Shown: positions 51,031-61,467, counted from the stretch's first letter. The stretch: 64,000 nucleotides of DNA from an uncultured Pantoea sp. (GCA_913775175.1 CAJYKU010000024.1:22878-86877); one strand, 5' to 3'. Numbers and translations are program-made. The notes: generated from the letters alone by a model not told the origin.

Positions 51031-51651
51031 ATGAGAGCTGTACGTTTTGCCGCCCTGGCTGCGGCGCTGGCACTGACTGGCTGCGCCAGTTCCGGATCGG
51101 CACCTGGCAATAGCAGTGAGGAGAGCCACTGGTACAATCCGCTGAGCTATCACTGGTCTGCCCTTAATCCATTTAGCTGGTTTGGCGGTACGCTAAAAGT
51201 CACAGAACAGGGCGTTGCGGGTCTGAACCAGAGCACGCCGATGAATCAATCAGCCATCGCCGCGGCACTGAGCAGCGATTATCAGCTACGTCAGGGGATG
51301 CGTACTGAACAGGGGCAGGTCGTTGACTTCTGGCAGGCGCTCAACGATGGCGAGGTTAAACTGGTGATCAGCGGTAAGTCGCAGGTTGAGCGCATCGACG
51401 TGCTGGATCGTAAAGCTGAGAGCAGTAGCGGCAGTAAAATCGGCGATCGGTTCAGTGATACTTTCCACCAGGCATTTGGCAACTGTCAAAAAGCGGCAGG
51501 CATTGATGCCCGTGATATAGCGTGCCAGGCGCCGGGCAGTCAGCATATCTTTTATGTCTACAGCGGCGACTGGCATGGTCCGGTTGCGTTAATGCCATCG
51601 GATGACACGCTGAAAACGTGGAAGCTGAGTAAAATTGTCTGGCAGCGCTAG
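51031..51651 (+). CDS. yfeY: RpoE-regulated lipoprotein YfeY
   Basis: The ATG at 51031 follows TGGAG and gives 206 residues (E. coli 191). The lipobox LALTGCAS places the acylated cysteine at residue 18. WYNPLSYHWSALNPFSWFG, QSAIAAAL, FGNCQKAAG and LMPSDDTLKTWKLSKI match YfeY. An earlier start at 51001 would break the signal peptide. Function in the envelope stress response is not known in detail. cysP follows 198 bp downstream. Confidence 0.93.
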   Translation: MRAVRFAALAAALALTGCASSGSAPGNSSEESHWYNPLSYHWSALNPFSWFGGTLKVTEQGVAGLNQSTPMNQSAIAAALSSDYQLRQGMRTEQGQVVDFWQALNDGEVKLVISGKSQVERIDVLDRKAESSSGSKIGDRFSDTFHQAFGNCQKAAGIDARDIACQAPGSQHIFYVYSGDWHGPVALMPSDDTLKTWKLSKIVWQR

Positions 51652-51849
51652 TGCCTGGGGCCGCTGACACGCGGTCCTGCTTTGCCAGCATATTTCTGAA
51701 TTGTGGCATTGCTCTGCTATCTGCTTATGCCATTTTCGACTTTGAAATCCCCAAACGATATATAAAACCGTTACTGGTTTTTGCAGAGTTATAAATACAC
51801 TGACAGCATCCAATAGCTCGGGCTTGATCTCTATTTATCAGGGTGCTGC

Positions 51850-52866
51850 ATGACACTTCCGGTTTTAAAAACATGGCTTAGCGGAGTGGCGCTCACACTC
51901 TCTCTGGCTACGGCGGCTCACTCAGCTGAGTTGCTTAACAGCTCTTATGACGTGTCGCGCGAACTTTTTACCGCGCTGAATGCACCGTTTAAGCAGCAGT
52001 GGGACGCGGCACATCCTGACGACAAAATCACAATCAAACAATCTCATGCAGGTTCCTCAAAGCAGGCGCTGGCTATTCTGCAGGGGCTGCAAGCCGATGT
52101 GGTGACCTACAATCAGGTCACTGATGTTCAGATACTGCACGATAAAGGCAACCTTATTGCGGCAGACTGGCAGAGTCGCCTGCCGAACAATAGCTCTCCC
52201 TTTTTCTCCACCATGGCATTTCTGGTGCGTAAAGGTAATCCAAAGCAGATCCATGACTGGAGCGATCTGGCGCGCAGTGGCGTAAAGCTGATTTTTCCGA
52301 ACCCAAAGACATCGGGCAATGGTCGCTACACCTGGCTGGCAGCATGGGGCGCAGCGGATAACGCTGACGGGCATGACGCAGCTAAAACCCGCGCCTATAT
52401 GCAGCAGTTTTTAAAGAATGTTGAGGTATTTGATACCGGTGGTCGCGGCGCCACCACGACCTTTGTTGAGCGCGGACTGGGTGATGTGCTCATCAGCTTT
52501 GAGTCTGAGGTTAACAATATCCGCAATCAGTATGGCAAAGATGATTATGAAGTGATTGTGCCGCATACCAACATTCTGGCGGAGTTTCCGGTTGCCTGGG
52601 TGGATAAAAATGTGGCGCATAACCAGAGTGCAGATGCGGCCAAAGCCTACCTTAACTATCTCTATACGCCAGCGGCACAGGAGATTATTACCCGCTACTA
52701 CTATCGCGTGAACAATCCGCAGCTGATGGCTGAACAAAAAGCGCGCTTTCCGCAGGTTGCCCTGTTTACTGTTCAGGATACCTTTGGCGGCTGGGATCAG
52801 GCGATGAAGACGCATTTCGCCAGCGGTGGTGAGCTGGACAAATTACTGGCAGCGGGGCGCGGGTGA
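51850..52866 (+). CDS. cysP: Thiosulfate/sulfate-binding protein CysP
   Basis: CysP is the periplasmic binding protein feeding sulfate and thiosulfate to CysUWA. The 338-residue product has a signal peptide (cleaved near HSAE, residue 26), then [23 protein letters not shown] and [19 protein letters not shown], all oxyanion-pocket blocks. It opens the cysPUWAM operon, which in E. coli is activated by CysB; the AT-rich region 51740-51810 upstream is the likely control region, but I could not delimit a site. Its stop overlaps the cysU ATG by one base. Confidence 0.96.
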   Translation: MTLPVLKTWLSGVALTLSLATAAHSAELLNSSYDVSRELFTALNAPFKQQWDAAHPDDKITIKQSHAGSSKQALAILQGLQADVVTYNQVTDVQILHDKGNLIAADWQSRLPNNSSPFFSTMAFLVRKGNPKQIHDWSDLARSGVKLIFPNPKTSGNGRYTWLAAWGAADNADGHDAAKTRAYMQQFLKNVEVFDTGGRGATTTFVERGLGDVLISFESEVNNIRNQYGKDDYEVIVPHTNILAEFPVAWVDKNVAHNQSADAAKAYLNYLYTPAAQEIITRYYYRVNNPQLMAEQKARFPQVALFTVQDTFGGWDQAMKTHFASGGELDKLLAAGRG

Positions 52867-53699
52867 TGTTTGCAACGGCACAAAAACGTGTGCTGCCAGG
52901 ATTTGGTCTGAGTCTTGGCACCAGCCTGCTATTTACCTGCCTGATTCTGCTACTGCCAATCAGCGCGCTGCTGATGCAGCTTTCGAAGATGACGCTGGCG
53001 CAGTACTGGGAGGTGATCTCCAGCCCACAGCTGGTCGCGGCTTACAAAGTTACGCTGCTCTCCGCAGGCGTGGCTTCACTGTTTAACGCTGTGTTTGGCA
53101 TGCTGATGGCATGGATCCTGACCCGCTACCGTTTTCCGGGGCGTACACTACTGGATGGCCTGATGGATCTGCCGTTTGCGCTGCCTACAGCGGTGGCCGG
53201 ACTCACGCTGGCCGGGCTCTTCTCAGTTAACGGCTGGTATGGGCAATGGCTGGCTCATTTTGATATCAAAGTCTCCTATACCTGGCTGGGCATTGCGGTA
53301 GCGATGGCCTTTACCAGCATTCCGTTTGTCGTACGCACGGTTCAGCCAGTGCTGGAGGAGCTGGGCCCGGAGTATGAGGAAGCGGCTGAAACGCTGGGTG
53401 CCACACCGTGGCAAAGCTTTCGTCGCGTAGTGCTGCCAGAGGTAGCACCGGCACTGCTGGCAGGTACAGCACTCTCTTTTACCCGCAGCCTGGGCGAGTT
53501 TGGCGCGGTGATATTTATCGCCGGTAATATTGCCTGGAAAACAGAAGTCACTTCGCTGATGATTTTTGTTCGTCTGCAGGAGTTTGATTATCCTGCTGCC
53601 AGTGCGATTGCCTCGGTGATTCTGGCGGCATCGCTGCTGCTACTGTTTGCCATCAACACCTTACAGAGCCGCTTTGGTCGTCGCCTTGGAGGTCACTAA
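52866..53699 (+). CDS. cysU: Sulfate/thiosulfate permease CysU (CysT)
   Basis: The ATG at 52866 gives [20 protein letters not shown] and 277 residues, equal to E. coli CysT; a GTG three bases earlier is possible. Six membrane segments and the ABC loop EEAAETLGATPWQSFRRVVLPE are evident. It forms the channel with CysW and overlaps neighbours on both sides (TGATG and TAATG junctions), showing tight coupling. Confidence 0.95.
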   Translation: MFATAQKRVLPGFGLSLGTSLLFTCLILLLPISALLMQLSKMTLAQYWEVISSPQLVAAYKVTLLSAGVASLFNAVFGMLMAWILTRYRFPGRTLLDGLMDLPFALPTAVAGLTLAGLFSVNGWYGQWLAHFDIKVSYTWLGIAVAMAFTSIPFVVRTVQPVLEELGPEYEEAAETLGATPWQSFRRVVLPEVAPALLAGTALSFTRSLGEFGAVIFIAGNIAWKTEVTSLMIFVRLQEFDYPAASAIASVILAASLLLLFAINTLQSRFGRRLGGH

Positions 53700-54568
53700 T
53701 GGCTGATATTTCAGATATTAATCAGCGGCACGAGCCGGTTAACTGGGCAAAATGGTTGCTGATTGGTACAGGCGCACTGCTCTCTGTTCTGCTGCTGCTG
53801 GTGCCAATGGTCTCGATTTTCTGGGAAGCGCTGGCGCAGGGGGCAGGGGAGGCGTTCAGGAATCTGCGCGATGCCGATATGCTGCACGCCATCTGGCTAA
53901 CAGTGCTGGTGGCATTGATTACGGTGCCGGTAAATCTGGTGTTTGGCACGCTGCTGGCCTGGCTGGTAACGCGCTTTACCTTTCCTGGACGGCAGCTGCT
54001 GCTCACGCTGTTTGATATTCCGTTTGCGGTATCGCCGGTGGTAGCGGGCCTGATGTATCTGCTGTTCTGGGGGATCAATGGGCCGGCAGGCAGCTGGCTC
54101 GATGCGCACAATATCCAGATTATGTTCTCCTGGCCCGGCATGGTGCTGGCGACAGTGTTTGTCACCTGTCCGTTTGTGGTACGTGAGCTGGTACCGGTAA
54201 TGCTCAGCCAGGGGAGTCAGGAGGATGAGGCGGCAGTGCTGCTGGGCGCTTCAGGCTGGCAGATGTTCCGCCGCGTGACGCTGCCTAATATCCGCTGGGC
54301 ACTGCTTTATGGCGTAGTGCTGACCAATGCCCGCGCCATCGGCGAGTTCGGTGCAGTGTCAGTGGTATCAGGATCGATTCGCGGTGAGACCTACACCTTA
54401 CCGCTTCAGGTTGAATTACTGCATCAGGATTACAACACTGTGGGGGCGTTTACCGCTGCTGCACTGCTGACCCTGATGGCAATTGTGACACTGTTTCTGA
54501 AAAGCGTGGTGCAGTGGCGCCTGGAGCATCAGCAGGCGCGCCAACAGGAGGAAAATCATGAGCATTGA
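53699..54568 (+). CDS. cysW: Sulfate/thiosulfate permease CysW
   Basis: The 289-residue second permease of the sulfate importer (E. coli 291). The ABC loop is [23 protein letters not shown], and [21 protein letters not shown] is conserved in CysW. Its start shares one base with the cysU stop, and its last 11 bases overlap cysA. The tail is glutamine- and glutamate-rich ([14 protein letters not shown]). Confidence 0.95.
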   Translation: MADISDINQRHEPVNWAKWLLIGTGALLSVLLLLVPMVSIFWEALAQGAGEAFRNLRDADMLHAIWLTVLVALITVPVNLVFGTLLAWLVTRFTFPGRQLLLTLFDIPFAVSPVVAGLMYLLFWGINGPAGSWLDAHNIQIMFSWPGMVLATVFVTCPFVVRELVPVMLSQGSQEDEAAVLLGASGWQMFRRVTLPNIRWALLYGVVLTNARAIGEFGAVSVVSGSIRGETYTLPLQVELLHQDYNTVGAFTAAALLTLMAIVTLFLKSVVQWRLEHQQARQQEENHEH

Positions 54569-55646
54569 GATTAAACAGATTAATAAAGCCTTTGGCCGCA
54601 CCCCGGTGCTGAATGATATCTCTCTGGATATTCCTGGCGGCAAAATGGTTGCGCTGCTGGGGCCATCCGGTTCCGGTAAAACCACGCTGCTGCGCATTAT
54701 TGCCGGGCTGGAGCATCAGAACAGTGGTCAAATCTCTTTTCACGGTAACGATGTCAGCCGTATGCATGCCCGTGACCGACAGGTAGGGTTTGTGTTTCAG
54801 CACTATGCGCTGTTTCGGCATATGACAGTGTTTGACAACATCGCCTTTGGTTTAACGGTACTGCCGCGCCGCAAGCGTCCGGCAGCGGCTGAGATCAAAC
54901 AGCGCGTGATGCGTCTGCTGGAGATGGTGCAGCTGGCACATCTGGCAAACCGCTTTCCGGCTCAGCTCTCTGGCGGGCAGAAGCAGCGTGTTGCCCTGGC
55001 GCGTGCGCTGGCAGTAGAGCCGCAAATTCTGCTGCTGGATGAGCCGTTTGGTGCGCTGGATGCACAGGTGCGTAAAGAGCTGCGCCGCTGGCTGCGTCAG
55101 CTGCATGAAGAGCTGAAATTTACCAGCGTGTTTGTTACCCATGACCAGGAAGAAGCGATGGAAGTGGCTGACAGCGTCGTGGTGATGAGCCAGGGTAATA
55201 TTGAGCAGGTGGGCACGCCGGATGAAGTATGGCGTGAGCCGGCAACCCGCTTTGTGCTTGAGTTTTTAGGCGAGGTTAACCGCTTTGACAGCGAGGTGCA
55301 TGGCTCACGCTTTCATGTTGCTGCGCACAACTGGCCTTTGGGTTATACGCCAGCTCAGCAGGGCGCAGTCGAACTCTTCCTGCGTCCATGGGAAGTGGAT
55401 GTCTCCCGGCAGAGCAGCCTCGAGACACCTCTGCCGGTACGGGTGCTTGAGGTTAGCCCGCGTGGCCACTTCTGGCAGCTGGTTGTTCAGGCGTCTGGCT
55501 GGCACGCTGAGCCATTTACTGTGGTATTTGAAGGAGAGCAGGCGGCCCCGGTTCGCGGCGAAGCGCTGTTTGTTGGCTTGCAGCAGTCACGTCTCTACCA
55601 GGGTAATACCCCGCTGCGTCCGGTTGCCTTTGCCGAAAGCGCCTGA
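54558..55646 (+). CDS. cysA: Sulfate/thiosulfate import ATPase CysA
   Basis: The 362-residue ATPase has Walker [11 protein letters not shown]-loop FVFQHYALF, signature [15 protein letters not shown], Walker [13 protein letters not shown] and H-loop VTHDQEEA, then a C-terminal regulatory TOBE-like domain from about residue 240. It powers CysUW. An AGGAGG site lies inside the end of cysW. A hairpin (55668-55684) separates it from cysM. Confidence 0.96.
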   Translation: MSIEIKQINKAFGRTPVLNDISLDIPGGKMVALLGPSGSGKTTLLRIIAGLEHQNSGQISFHGNDVSRMHARDRQVGFVFQHYALFRHMTVFDNIAFGLTVLPRRKRPAAAEIKQRVMRLLEMVQLAHLANRFPAQLSGGQKQRVALARALAVEPQILLLDEPFGALDAQVRKELRRWLRQLHEELKFTSVFVTHDQEEAMEVADSVVVMSQGNIEQVGTPDEVWREPATRFVLEFLGEVNRFDSEVHGSRFHVAAHNWPLGYTPAQQGAVELFLRPWEVDVSRQSSLETPLPVRVLEVSPRGHFWQLVVQASGWHAEPFTVVFEGEQAAPVRGEALFVGLQQSRLYQGNTPLRPVAFAESA

Positions 55647-55667
55647 TATTTTGACACCTCTTTAACA

Positions 55668-55684
55668 GGCGGGACTCTCCCGCC
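55668..55684 (+). terminator. Intercistronic hairpin cysA / cysM
   Basis: Arms GGCGGGA and TCCCGCC enclose CTC. The tail TCTGTTTATC is weak, so this is more likely an attenuator or RNA-processing hairpin than a full terminator. Confidence 0.5.
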
Positions 55685-55718
55685 TCTGTTTATCGCCCTT
55701 TCTGGCCCGGGAAATAGT

Positions 55719-56609
55719 GTGATCACTCTGGAACATACCATTGGCAATACACCGCTGATCAGACTGCAACGTCTGACGCCTGACAATGGCAGCGAAATCT
55801 GGCTCAAACTGGAGGGTAATAATCCTGCTGGTTCAGTAAAAGATCGTGCTGCCTGGTCGATGATTCATCAGGCGGAGCAGCGCGGAGAGATCACACCCGG
55901 TGACAGGCTGATCGAAGCCACCAGTGGCAACACCGGTATTGCCCTGGCGATGATTGCTGCCCTCAAAGGCTATAAACTGCGTCTGCTGATGCCGGAAAAC
56001 ATGAGCCGGGAGCGTCAGGATGCGATGCGCGCTTATGGTGCTGAACTGGTGCTGGTTACGCGTGAGCAGGGTATGGAAGGCGCGCGCGATCTGGCACAGG
56101 CAATGGCTGAACGCGGTGAAGGCAGGGTGCTGGATCAGTTTAACAATCCCGATAATCCGCTGGGACACTATCTGACCACTGCGCCGGAGATCTGGCAGCA
56201 ATCCGGCGGTCGCCTGACGCACTTTGTCTCCAGTATGGGCACCACAGGCACCATCAGCGGTGTAGGCCGCTTTTTAAAAGAGCAGGCGCCCGGTGTAAAA
56301 GTGGTGGGACTGCAACCGCAGGAAGGCAGCGCTATTCCGGGGATTCGTCGCTGGCCTGCGGCATATTTACCGGGTATCTACCGGCCGGAGGTCGTGGATG
56401 AGGTGATTGATATGGGCCAGCAGGAAGCGGAAGAGACCATGCGTGCGCTGGCACAGCGTGAAGGCCTGTTTTGCGGCGTTAGTTCGGGCGGCGCTGTCGC
56501 AGGTGCGCTGCGCATTGCCCGCGCGCAGCCGGGCAGCGTAGTAGTGGCTATTATCTGCGATCGTGGCGATCGTTATCTCTCAACCGGCGTATTTCAGCCA
56601 TCTCTCTGA
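55719..56609 (+). CDS. cysM: Cysteine synthase B
   Basis: CysM makes cysteine or S-sulfocysteine from O-acetylserine with sulfide or thiosulfate. The 296-residue PLP enzyme has Lys41 in GSVKDRAAW, the substrate loop [11 protein letters not shown] and the phosphate loop GTTGTISG. The start is GTG with only a weak ribosome site (GGGAAA). It ends the cysPUWAM operon, logically joined to thiosulfate import. Confidence 0.95.
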   Translation: MITLEHTIGNTPLIRLQRLTPDNGSEIWLKLEGNNPAGSVKDRAAWSMIHQAEQRGEITPGDRLIEATSGNTGIALAMIAALKGYKLRLLMPENMSRERQDAMRAYGAELVLVTREQGMEGARDLAQAMAERGEGRVLDQFNNPDNPLGHYLTTAPEIWQQSGGRLTHFVSSMGTTGTISGVGRFLKEQAPGVKVVGLQPQEGSAIPGIRRWPAAYLPGIYRPEVVDEVIDMGQQEAEETMRALAQREGLFCGVSSGGAVAGALRIARAQPGSVVVAIICDRGDRYLSTGVFQPSL

Positions 56610-56656
56610 GCAGCTGTAAACCGATCCTTCTGTAAGGATCGCGTAAATCCAGCTGC
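56610..56656. promoter_or_regulatory. Nested inverted repeat with GTAA elements between cysM and the two-component genes
   Basis: Inner arms CGATCCTT and AAGGATCG (loop CTGT) are enclosed by GCAGCTG and CAGCTGC. GTAAA, GTAAG and GTAAA occur at 56616, 56632 and 56643. The structure may end cysM or serve as a binding region for the response regulator; the evidence does not decide. Confidence 0.5.
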
Positions 56657-56707
56657 GTTTCTCCGGCGAACGGCACAAAATAGCAGCACTTTAGCTGAGA
56701 GAAACTC

Positions 56708-57388
56708 ATGAAAATCCTGCTTGTTGACGATGATGTTGAGCTTGGCACTATGCTGAGCCAGTACCTGATTGCGGAAGGCTTTGAAACGCAGCTTGCTCTG
56801 ACGGGCAGCGCAGGCATTCAGGGCGCGCTATCGGGCGACTACAGCGCTATGATCCTTGATATTATGCTGCCCGATATGAGCGGCACCGATGTGTTGCGCC
56901 AGGTGCGTCAGAACAGCCGTTTGCCGGTGATTATGCTGACCGCCAGGGGCGATAATATCGATCGCGTTATTGGGCTGGAGATGGGTGCAGATGACTATGT
57001 GCCTAAACCCTGCTATCCACGTGAACTGGTGGCGCGTCTGCGCGCCGTTCTGCGTCGCGTTGAGGAGCGGCCAGTGGTTGCTGACAAAAAAGAGCCGCTG
57101 ATGCTGGGTGATCTGATGCTCGATCCCGCTACCCGCGCCTCTGAGTGGCAGGGCCGGACGCTGGAACTCACCGCCTCTGAATTTAATCTGCTGCAGCTGC
57201 TGATGCGTGCTCCTGATCGGGTGGTATCCAAGGATGAGCTCTCTGAGCAGGGGCTGGGACGTCGTCGTGAAGCTTACGATCGCAGTATTGATGTGCATAT
57301 CAGCAATATTCGCCAGAAACTTACAGCGCTTACGGCTGAAAGTATCACTATTGAAACCGTGCGCAGTATTGGTTATCGCATTCGATGA
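56708..57388 (+). CDS. OmpR-family response regulator (CpxR-like)
   Basis: The 226-residue regulator has a receiver domain with acidic pocket VDDDVE, phosphoacceptor in ILDIMLPDMSG (near Asp51), and Lys near 101 in VPKPCYPREL. The C-terminal winged helix (LTASEFNLLQLLMRAPDRVVSKDELS, DRSIDVHISNIRQKL, ETVRSIGYRIR) is OmpR-type. It overlaps the kinase gene by four bases. E. coli has no such pair between cysM and crr. Regulon unknown; it resembles CpxR but is not the cpx locus. Confidence 0.88.
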   Translation: MKILLVDDDVELGTMLSQYLIAEGFETQLALTGSAGIQGALSGDYSAMILDIMLPDMSGTDVLRQVRQNSRLPVIMLTARGDNIDRVIGLEMGADDYVPKPCYPRELVARLRAVLRRVEERPVVADKKEPLMLGDLMLDPATRASEWQGRTLELTASEFNLLQLLMRAPDRVVSKDELSEQGLGRRREAYDRSIDVHISNIRQKLTALTAESITIETVRSIGYRIR

Positions 57389-58731
57389 AACGCAGCTATC
57401 GCGGGCGCATGTTCTGGAAAATCTTGCTGGGGTTCTGGCTGGTGTTTGTCATTATCAGTCAGCTGCTGTGGCTGGGATTTGCGCTGTCCGGTAACCGTCA
57501 TGAGCCGCCGGAGATTGCTGCAATACGCCGTATTGTTGATGTACAGATGGCTTCAGCCGCCGCGGTGCTGGCGCGCGGCGGGTCGGCAGCACTTAACGAT
57601 ATGATGGCTGGCTGGTCAGCAGAAGATCGTCAGTTTTTTTCGGTAACTACGCCGCCAGACAGGCGTGATACGGCAGAAAACCGCGCGGAGCGGAGTGGCG
57701 CACCACCGTTGCCGGATGTGGTTGCACGCCGCGTTACCGGTGCAGATGGTCATCTTTATGAACTGCGTTACGATGTCAGCGCACTGCTGAGCACCAGCCG
57801 TATGGATCAGCGACCACGTCGTATTCTGAATATCCCGGAACCGATGTTTATGTTTGCCGGGGTTCTGGGACTGCTCTTTAGCCTGCTGCTGGCATGGAAT
57901 CTGACGCGGCCGATGCGTCAGCTGCGTGAAGGTTTTGCGCGCGTGGCGAATGGTGACCTCTCTGTGCGGCTCTATCCGCTAATGCGGCGGCGTCACGATG
58001 AACTCTCCAGCGTTGCACAAGATTTTGATGCCATGGTAGAGCGTCTCAGCACGCTAACCAACGCACGCGAAGAGTTGCTGCATGATATCTCGCATGAGCT
58101 GCGCTCACCACTGGCGCGGCTGCAGCTGGCGACCGGGCTGGCTCGCCAGACGCCAGCTACGGTTGAGTCGTCACTCATCCGCATTGATGAGGAGGCGCGC
58201 CGGCTCGATAAAATGATTGGAGAACTGCTGACGCTCTCGCGTGTCACTCATGAGAGTGTGCCAGGTGAAGACTATTTTGATCTTATCGGGCTGCTGCAGG
58301 CAGTGGTGACCGATCTGCGTTATGAAGCGCAGTTGCCGGGTGTTATCGTGGAATTTACTGCTGATGAAAGTGCAGATTATACCGTGCGTGGCAGTGCTGA
58401 ACTGATCCGGCGCGGGGTTGAAAATGTTCTGCGCAATTCGCTACGCTTCTCTCAGCAGGGACAGACGATCCGCATAAGCCTCCGCGCGGAAGCCGCATGG
58501 CTGGTGATACGCATTGCCGATCAGGGGCCTGGCGTAGATGAGGCAAAGCTCTCCAGCATTTTTGATCCATTTGTGCGGGTTAATTCCCCACTGATGGGTA
58601 AAGGCTACGGGCTGGGGTTATCGATAGTCCGCAAAGTTATTCTGGCGCATCATGGCGAAGTTCAGGCGACAAATGGCGTTGAGGGCGGGCTGGAAGTCAC
58701 ACTGAGATTGCCGCACTGGCAGTCAGCGTAG
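57385..58731 (+). CDS. Sensor histidine kinase (CpxA-like)
   Basis: The 448-residue kinase has membrane segments at about residues 10-32 and 152-172 flanking a periplasmic sensor of roughly 120 residues, then HAMP (about 173-225), the H-box LLHDISHELRSPLARLQLA, N-box GVENVLRNSLRFS, and G-boxes IADQGPGVDE and GKGYGLGLSIV. All catalytic motifs are present. It is translationally coupled to the regulator upstream. The periplasmic domain is charged and arginine-rich (RRDTAENRAERSG) and gives no hint of the ligand. It converges on crr. Confidence 0.88.
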   Translation: MKRSYRGRMFWKILLGFWLVFVIISQLLWLGFALSGNRHEPPEIAAIRRIVDVQMASAAAVLARGGSAALNDMMAGWSAEDRQFFSVTTPPDRRDTAENRAERSGAPPLPDVVARRVTGADGHLYELRYDVSALLSTSRMDQRPRRILNIPEPMFMFAGVLGLLFSLLLAWNLTRPMRQLREGFARVANGDLSVRLYPLMRRRHDELSSVAQDFDAMVERLSTLTNAREELLHDISHELRSPLARLQLATGLARQTPATVESSLIRIDEEARRLDKMIGELLTLSRVTHESVPGEDYFDLIGLLQAVVTDLRYEAQLPGVIVEFTADESADYTVRGSAELIRRGVENVLRNSLRFSQQGQTIRISLRAEAAWLVIRIADQGPGVDEAKLSSIFDPFVRVNSPLMGKGYGLGLSIVRKVILAHHGEVQATNGVEGGLEVTLRLPHWQSA

Positions 58732-58734
58732 CGC

Positions 58735-58765
58735 AAAAAAATGGCACCCGGTGGGTGCCATTTTT
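58735..58765. terminator. Bidirectional terminator kinase / crr
   Basis: Arms ATGGCACCC and GGGTGCCAT enclose GGT, with T runs on both strands, ending the two converging transcripts. Confidence 0.93.
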
Positions 58766-58779
58766 ACATGTCAGAGTGC

Positions 58780-59283
58780 TTATTTTTTGATGCGAATAAC
58801 CGGCGTTTCGCCTACTGTAACCTGACCGGACAGCTTGGTGAGATCTTTGATCTCATCCATATTCGAGATCACAACCGGTGTCAGGGTTGATTTCGCTTTC
58901 TCTTCCAGCAGCGGCAGATCGAATTCGATCACAACGTCGCCTTTTTTCACTTTCTGACCCTCTTCGGCAATACGTTTAAAGCCTTCGCCTTTCAGCTCAA
59001 CCGTATCGATACCAAAGTGGACAAACAACTCAATGCCGTTGTCTGACTCAATAGAAAAGGCGTGATTGGTTTCAAAAATTTTGCCGATAGTGCCATCAAC
59101 CGGTGCAACCATTTTGTTGCCAGTCGGTTTAATTGCGATACCGTCACCGACGATTTTCTCAGCAAACACCACATCAGGTACGTCTTCGATATTTACGATT
59201 TCGCCTGACAGAGGCGCAACAATATCGATACTCCCTGACGCGCTTTCTGATTTGTCGCCAAAAAGTTTAGAAAACAAACCCAT
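58780..59283 (-). CDS. crr: PTS glucose-specific EIIA component
   Basis: EIIA(Glc) passes phosphate from HPr to glucose-type EIIBC, and controls adenylate cyclase and inducer uptake. The 167-residue protein has active-site His89 in [12 protein letters not shown] and helper His74 in TNHAF; numbering is shifted slightly from E. coli because the N-terminal tail differs ([15 protein letters not shown]). The remainder is almost identical. It is last in ptsHI-crr, 42 bp after ptsI. Confidence 0.97.
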   Translation of the reverse strand: MGLFSKLFGDKSESASGSIDIVAPLSGEIVNIEDVPDVVFAEKIVGDGIAIKPTGNKMVAPVDGTIGKIFETNHAFSIESDNGIELFVHFGIDTVELKGEGFKRIAEEGQKVKKGDVVIEFDLPLLEEKAKSTLTPVVISNMDEIKDLTKLSGQVTVGETPVIRIKK

Positions 59284-59325
59284 GATCTTCTCCTAAGCAG
59301 TAATTTGGGGCCAGCGTCTCGTGGA

Positions 59326-61053
59326 TCAGCAGAGCGTTTTTTCTTTGATAAACTTGTTAACCAGATTCATCAAATCTTCCGCTGTAGGCTGAGCCAAGGC
59401 CTGCTCTGCCAGAGCCTTCGCATCTTCGTAATTAGTATTACGAATAATTTTCTTGATGCTTGGGATCGAAATGGCACTCATGCTGAATTCATCCAGCCCC
59501 ATTCCCAGTAACAGTAGTGTAGCACGTTCATCACCAGCCAGCTCACCACACATGCCGGTCCATTTCCCTTCGGCATGTGATGCGTCGATCACTTGCTTAA
59601 TGAGGCCAAGTACTGATGGCGTCATTGGGTTGTAGAGGTGTGAAATCAAATCATTACCACGATCGACCGCCAGAGTATACTGCGTCAGGTCATTTGTCCC
59701 AATACTAAAGAAGTCGACTTCTTTCGCCAGGTGACGCGCAATTACTGCTGAAGCGGGCGTTTCAACCATGATGCCGACTTCAATCGACTCATCAAAGGCT
59801 TTGCCCTCTTCACGCAGCTGGGCTTTCAGTGTCTCCAGCTCAGCTTTCAGGATGCGTACTTCCTCCACGGAAATAATCATCGGGAACATAATACGTAGTT
59901 TGCCGAACGATGAGGCACGCAGAATAGCGCGCAGCTGAGCATGCAGGATCTCTTTACGATCCATTGCAATACGGATAGCACGCCAGCCCAGGAAGGGGTT
60001 ATCCTCTTTTGGCAGGTTCATATAGGGCAGATCTTTATCACCACCAATATCCATGGTGCGCACGATCACTGCCTGTGAACCTACTGCTTCGGCAACAGCT
60101 TTATAAGCCTGGAACTGCTCCTCTTCTGAAGGCAGTGAGTCGCGATCCATAAACAGGAATTCAGTGCGATAGAGGCCAACGCCTTCAGCGCCATTGCGCT
60201 CAGCACCTGCAACATCGCGTACCGTACCGATGTTGGCACAGACTTCAACCTGGTGACCATCCAGCGTAATCGCTGGCAGATCTTTGAGTTTAGCCAGCTC
60301 ATGCTTCTCAGAGAGATATTGCGTCTGAATCGCTTTCAGCTCTTCCTGCACATCGTCAGTCGGGTTGACATAAATTTTATTGTTTACGCCATCCAGAATC
60401 AGGAAGTCGCCGTTTTTAACGGTTGTGGTCACGTTACCGGTGCCCACAATGGCTGGCAGCTCAAGTGAACGCGCCATAATTGACGTATGGGAAGTACGGC
60501 CACCCAGATCGGTGATAAAGCCCAAAACCTTTTTCAGGTTGAGCTGAGCGGTTTCTGATGGCGTCAGATCTTTTGCGACCAGAATAGCTTCGTCAGCAAT
60601 TGAACCAAGATCAACGATATGCAGGCCAAGAATATTTTGCAGCAGGCGCTTACCGATGTCGCGAACGTCAGCCGCGCGCTCTTTCAGATACTCATCATCC
60701 AGCTCTTCCAGGGCCTTAGCCTGACCTTCGACCACTGAGTGGGCCGCGGCATCTGCGGTGACGTGATCTTTTTTGATCAGGTCAATGATTTCCTGCTCCA
60801 GCTCTTCGTCTTCCAGCAGCATGATATGACCTTCAAAGATCGCCGCTTTCTCTTCACCGAAGGTTTCACCGGCTTTGACGCAGATGGCCTGAAGCTGCTC
60901 TGCCGCTTTGCTACGGCCATCAAGGAAGCGCTGAACTTCCTGATCAACCTGGTCGTCACTAATTTTTTTACGGTTGATGACGATCTCATCCTCTTTCAGC
61001 AGCAGTGCTTTGCCGAAAGCGATACCCGGTGATGCTAAAATGCCTGAAATCAT
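59326..61053 (-). CDS. ptsI: PTS enzyme I
   Basis: Enzyme I autophosphorylates from phosphoenolpyruvate and passes the phosphate to HPr. The 575-residue protein equals E. coli length, with active His189 in [21 protein letters not shown] and the C-terminal PEP-binding TIM barrel ([30 protein letters not shown], and the Cys in GMCGELAGD). AAGG and a second GGG lie before the ATG. An unusually long 156-bp gap separates it from ptsH. Confidence 0.98.
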   Translation of the reverse strand: MISGILASPGIAFGKALLLKEDEIVINRKKISDDQVDQEVQRFLDGRSKAAEQLQAICVKAGETFGEEKAAIFEGHIMLLEDEELEQEIIDLIKKDHVTADAAAHSVVEGQAKALEELDDEYLKERAADVRDIGKRLLQNILGLHIVDLGSIADEAILVAKDLTPSETAQLNLKKVLGFITDLGGRTSHTSIMARSLELPAIVGTGNVTTTVKNGDFLILDGVNNKIYVNPTDDVQEELKAIQTQYLSEKHELAKLKDLPAITLDGHQVEVCANIGTVRDVAGAERNGAEGVGLYRTEFLFMDRDSLPSEEEQFQAYKAVAEAVGSQAVIVRTMDIGGDKDLPYMNLPKEDNPFLGWRAIRIAMDRKEILHAQLRAILRASSFGKLRIMFPMIISVEEVRILKAELETLKAQLREEGKAFDESIEVGIMVETPASAVIARHLAKEVDFFSIGTNDLTQYTLAVDRGNDLISHLYNPMTPSVLGLIKQVIDASHAEGKWTGMCGELAGDERATLLLLGMGLDEFSMSAISIPSIKKIIRNTNYEDAKALAEQALAQPTAEDLMNLVNKFIKEKTLC

Positions 61054-61131
61054 AACCCTACCTTTTTATCACGATGGCTCGTTGACCCGATGCATAACCA
61101 TTGTCATAGAGCAATACGCTAATGAAGCGAT

Positions 61132-61153
61132 ATCGCGGACAGTGGTCCGCGAT
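61132..61153. repeat. Perfect hairpin between ptsH and ptsI
   Basis: Arms ATCGCGGAC and GTCCGCGAT enclose AGTG. There is no T run on the minus strand, so it is an internal hairpin of the ptsHI transcript rather than a terminator. Confidence 0.85.
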
Positions 61154-61209
61154 TAAGATAGTTGCACTCAATGGGGCAAAGGAGTCGATTTTGTGGTGAC
61201 TGTGCTGAT

Positions 61210-61467
61210 TTACTCGAGCTCAGCCATCAGCTTAACCAGATGTTCAACCGCCTGCTGCTCATCTTCACCCTCTGCAGAGAGTGTTACCACGGTTCCCTGA
61301 GTCAGACCCAGTGTCTGCAGTTTAAACAGGCTCTTGGCGCTGGCAGATTTGCCGTTAGAGGTCACAGTAATTTCTGACTGGAACGCTTTGGCTTCTTTAA
61401 CGAACTGTGCAGCGGGACGAGTGTGCAGACCGTTAGGTGCGGTAATGGTAACTTCTTGCTGAAACAT
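61210..61467 (-). CDS. ptsH: PTS phosphocarrier protein HPr
   Basis: HPr carries phosphate from enzyme I to the sugar-specific EIIA proteins. The 85-residue product has active-site His15 in [10 protein letters not shown] and Ser46 in [17 protein letters not shown] precedes the ATG. It opens the ptsHI-crr operon; the promoter should lie in the 389-bp region upstream. Confidence 0.98.
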   Translation of the reverse strand: MFQQEVTITAPNGLHTRPAAQFVKEAKAFQSEITVTSNGKSASAKSLFKLQTLGLTQGTVVTLSAEGEDEQQAVEHLVKLMAELE

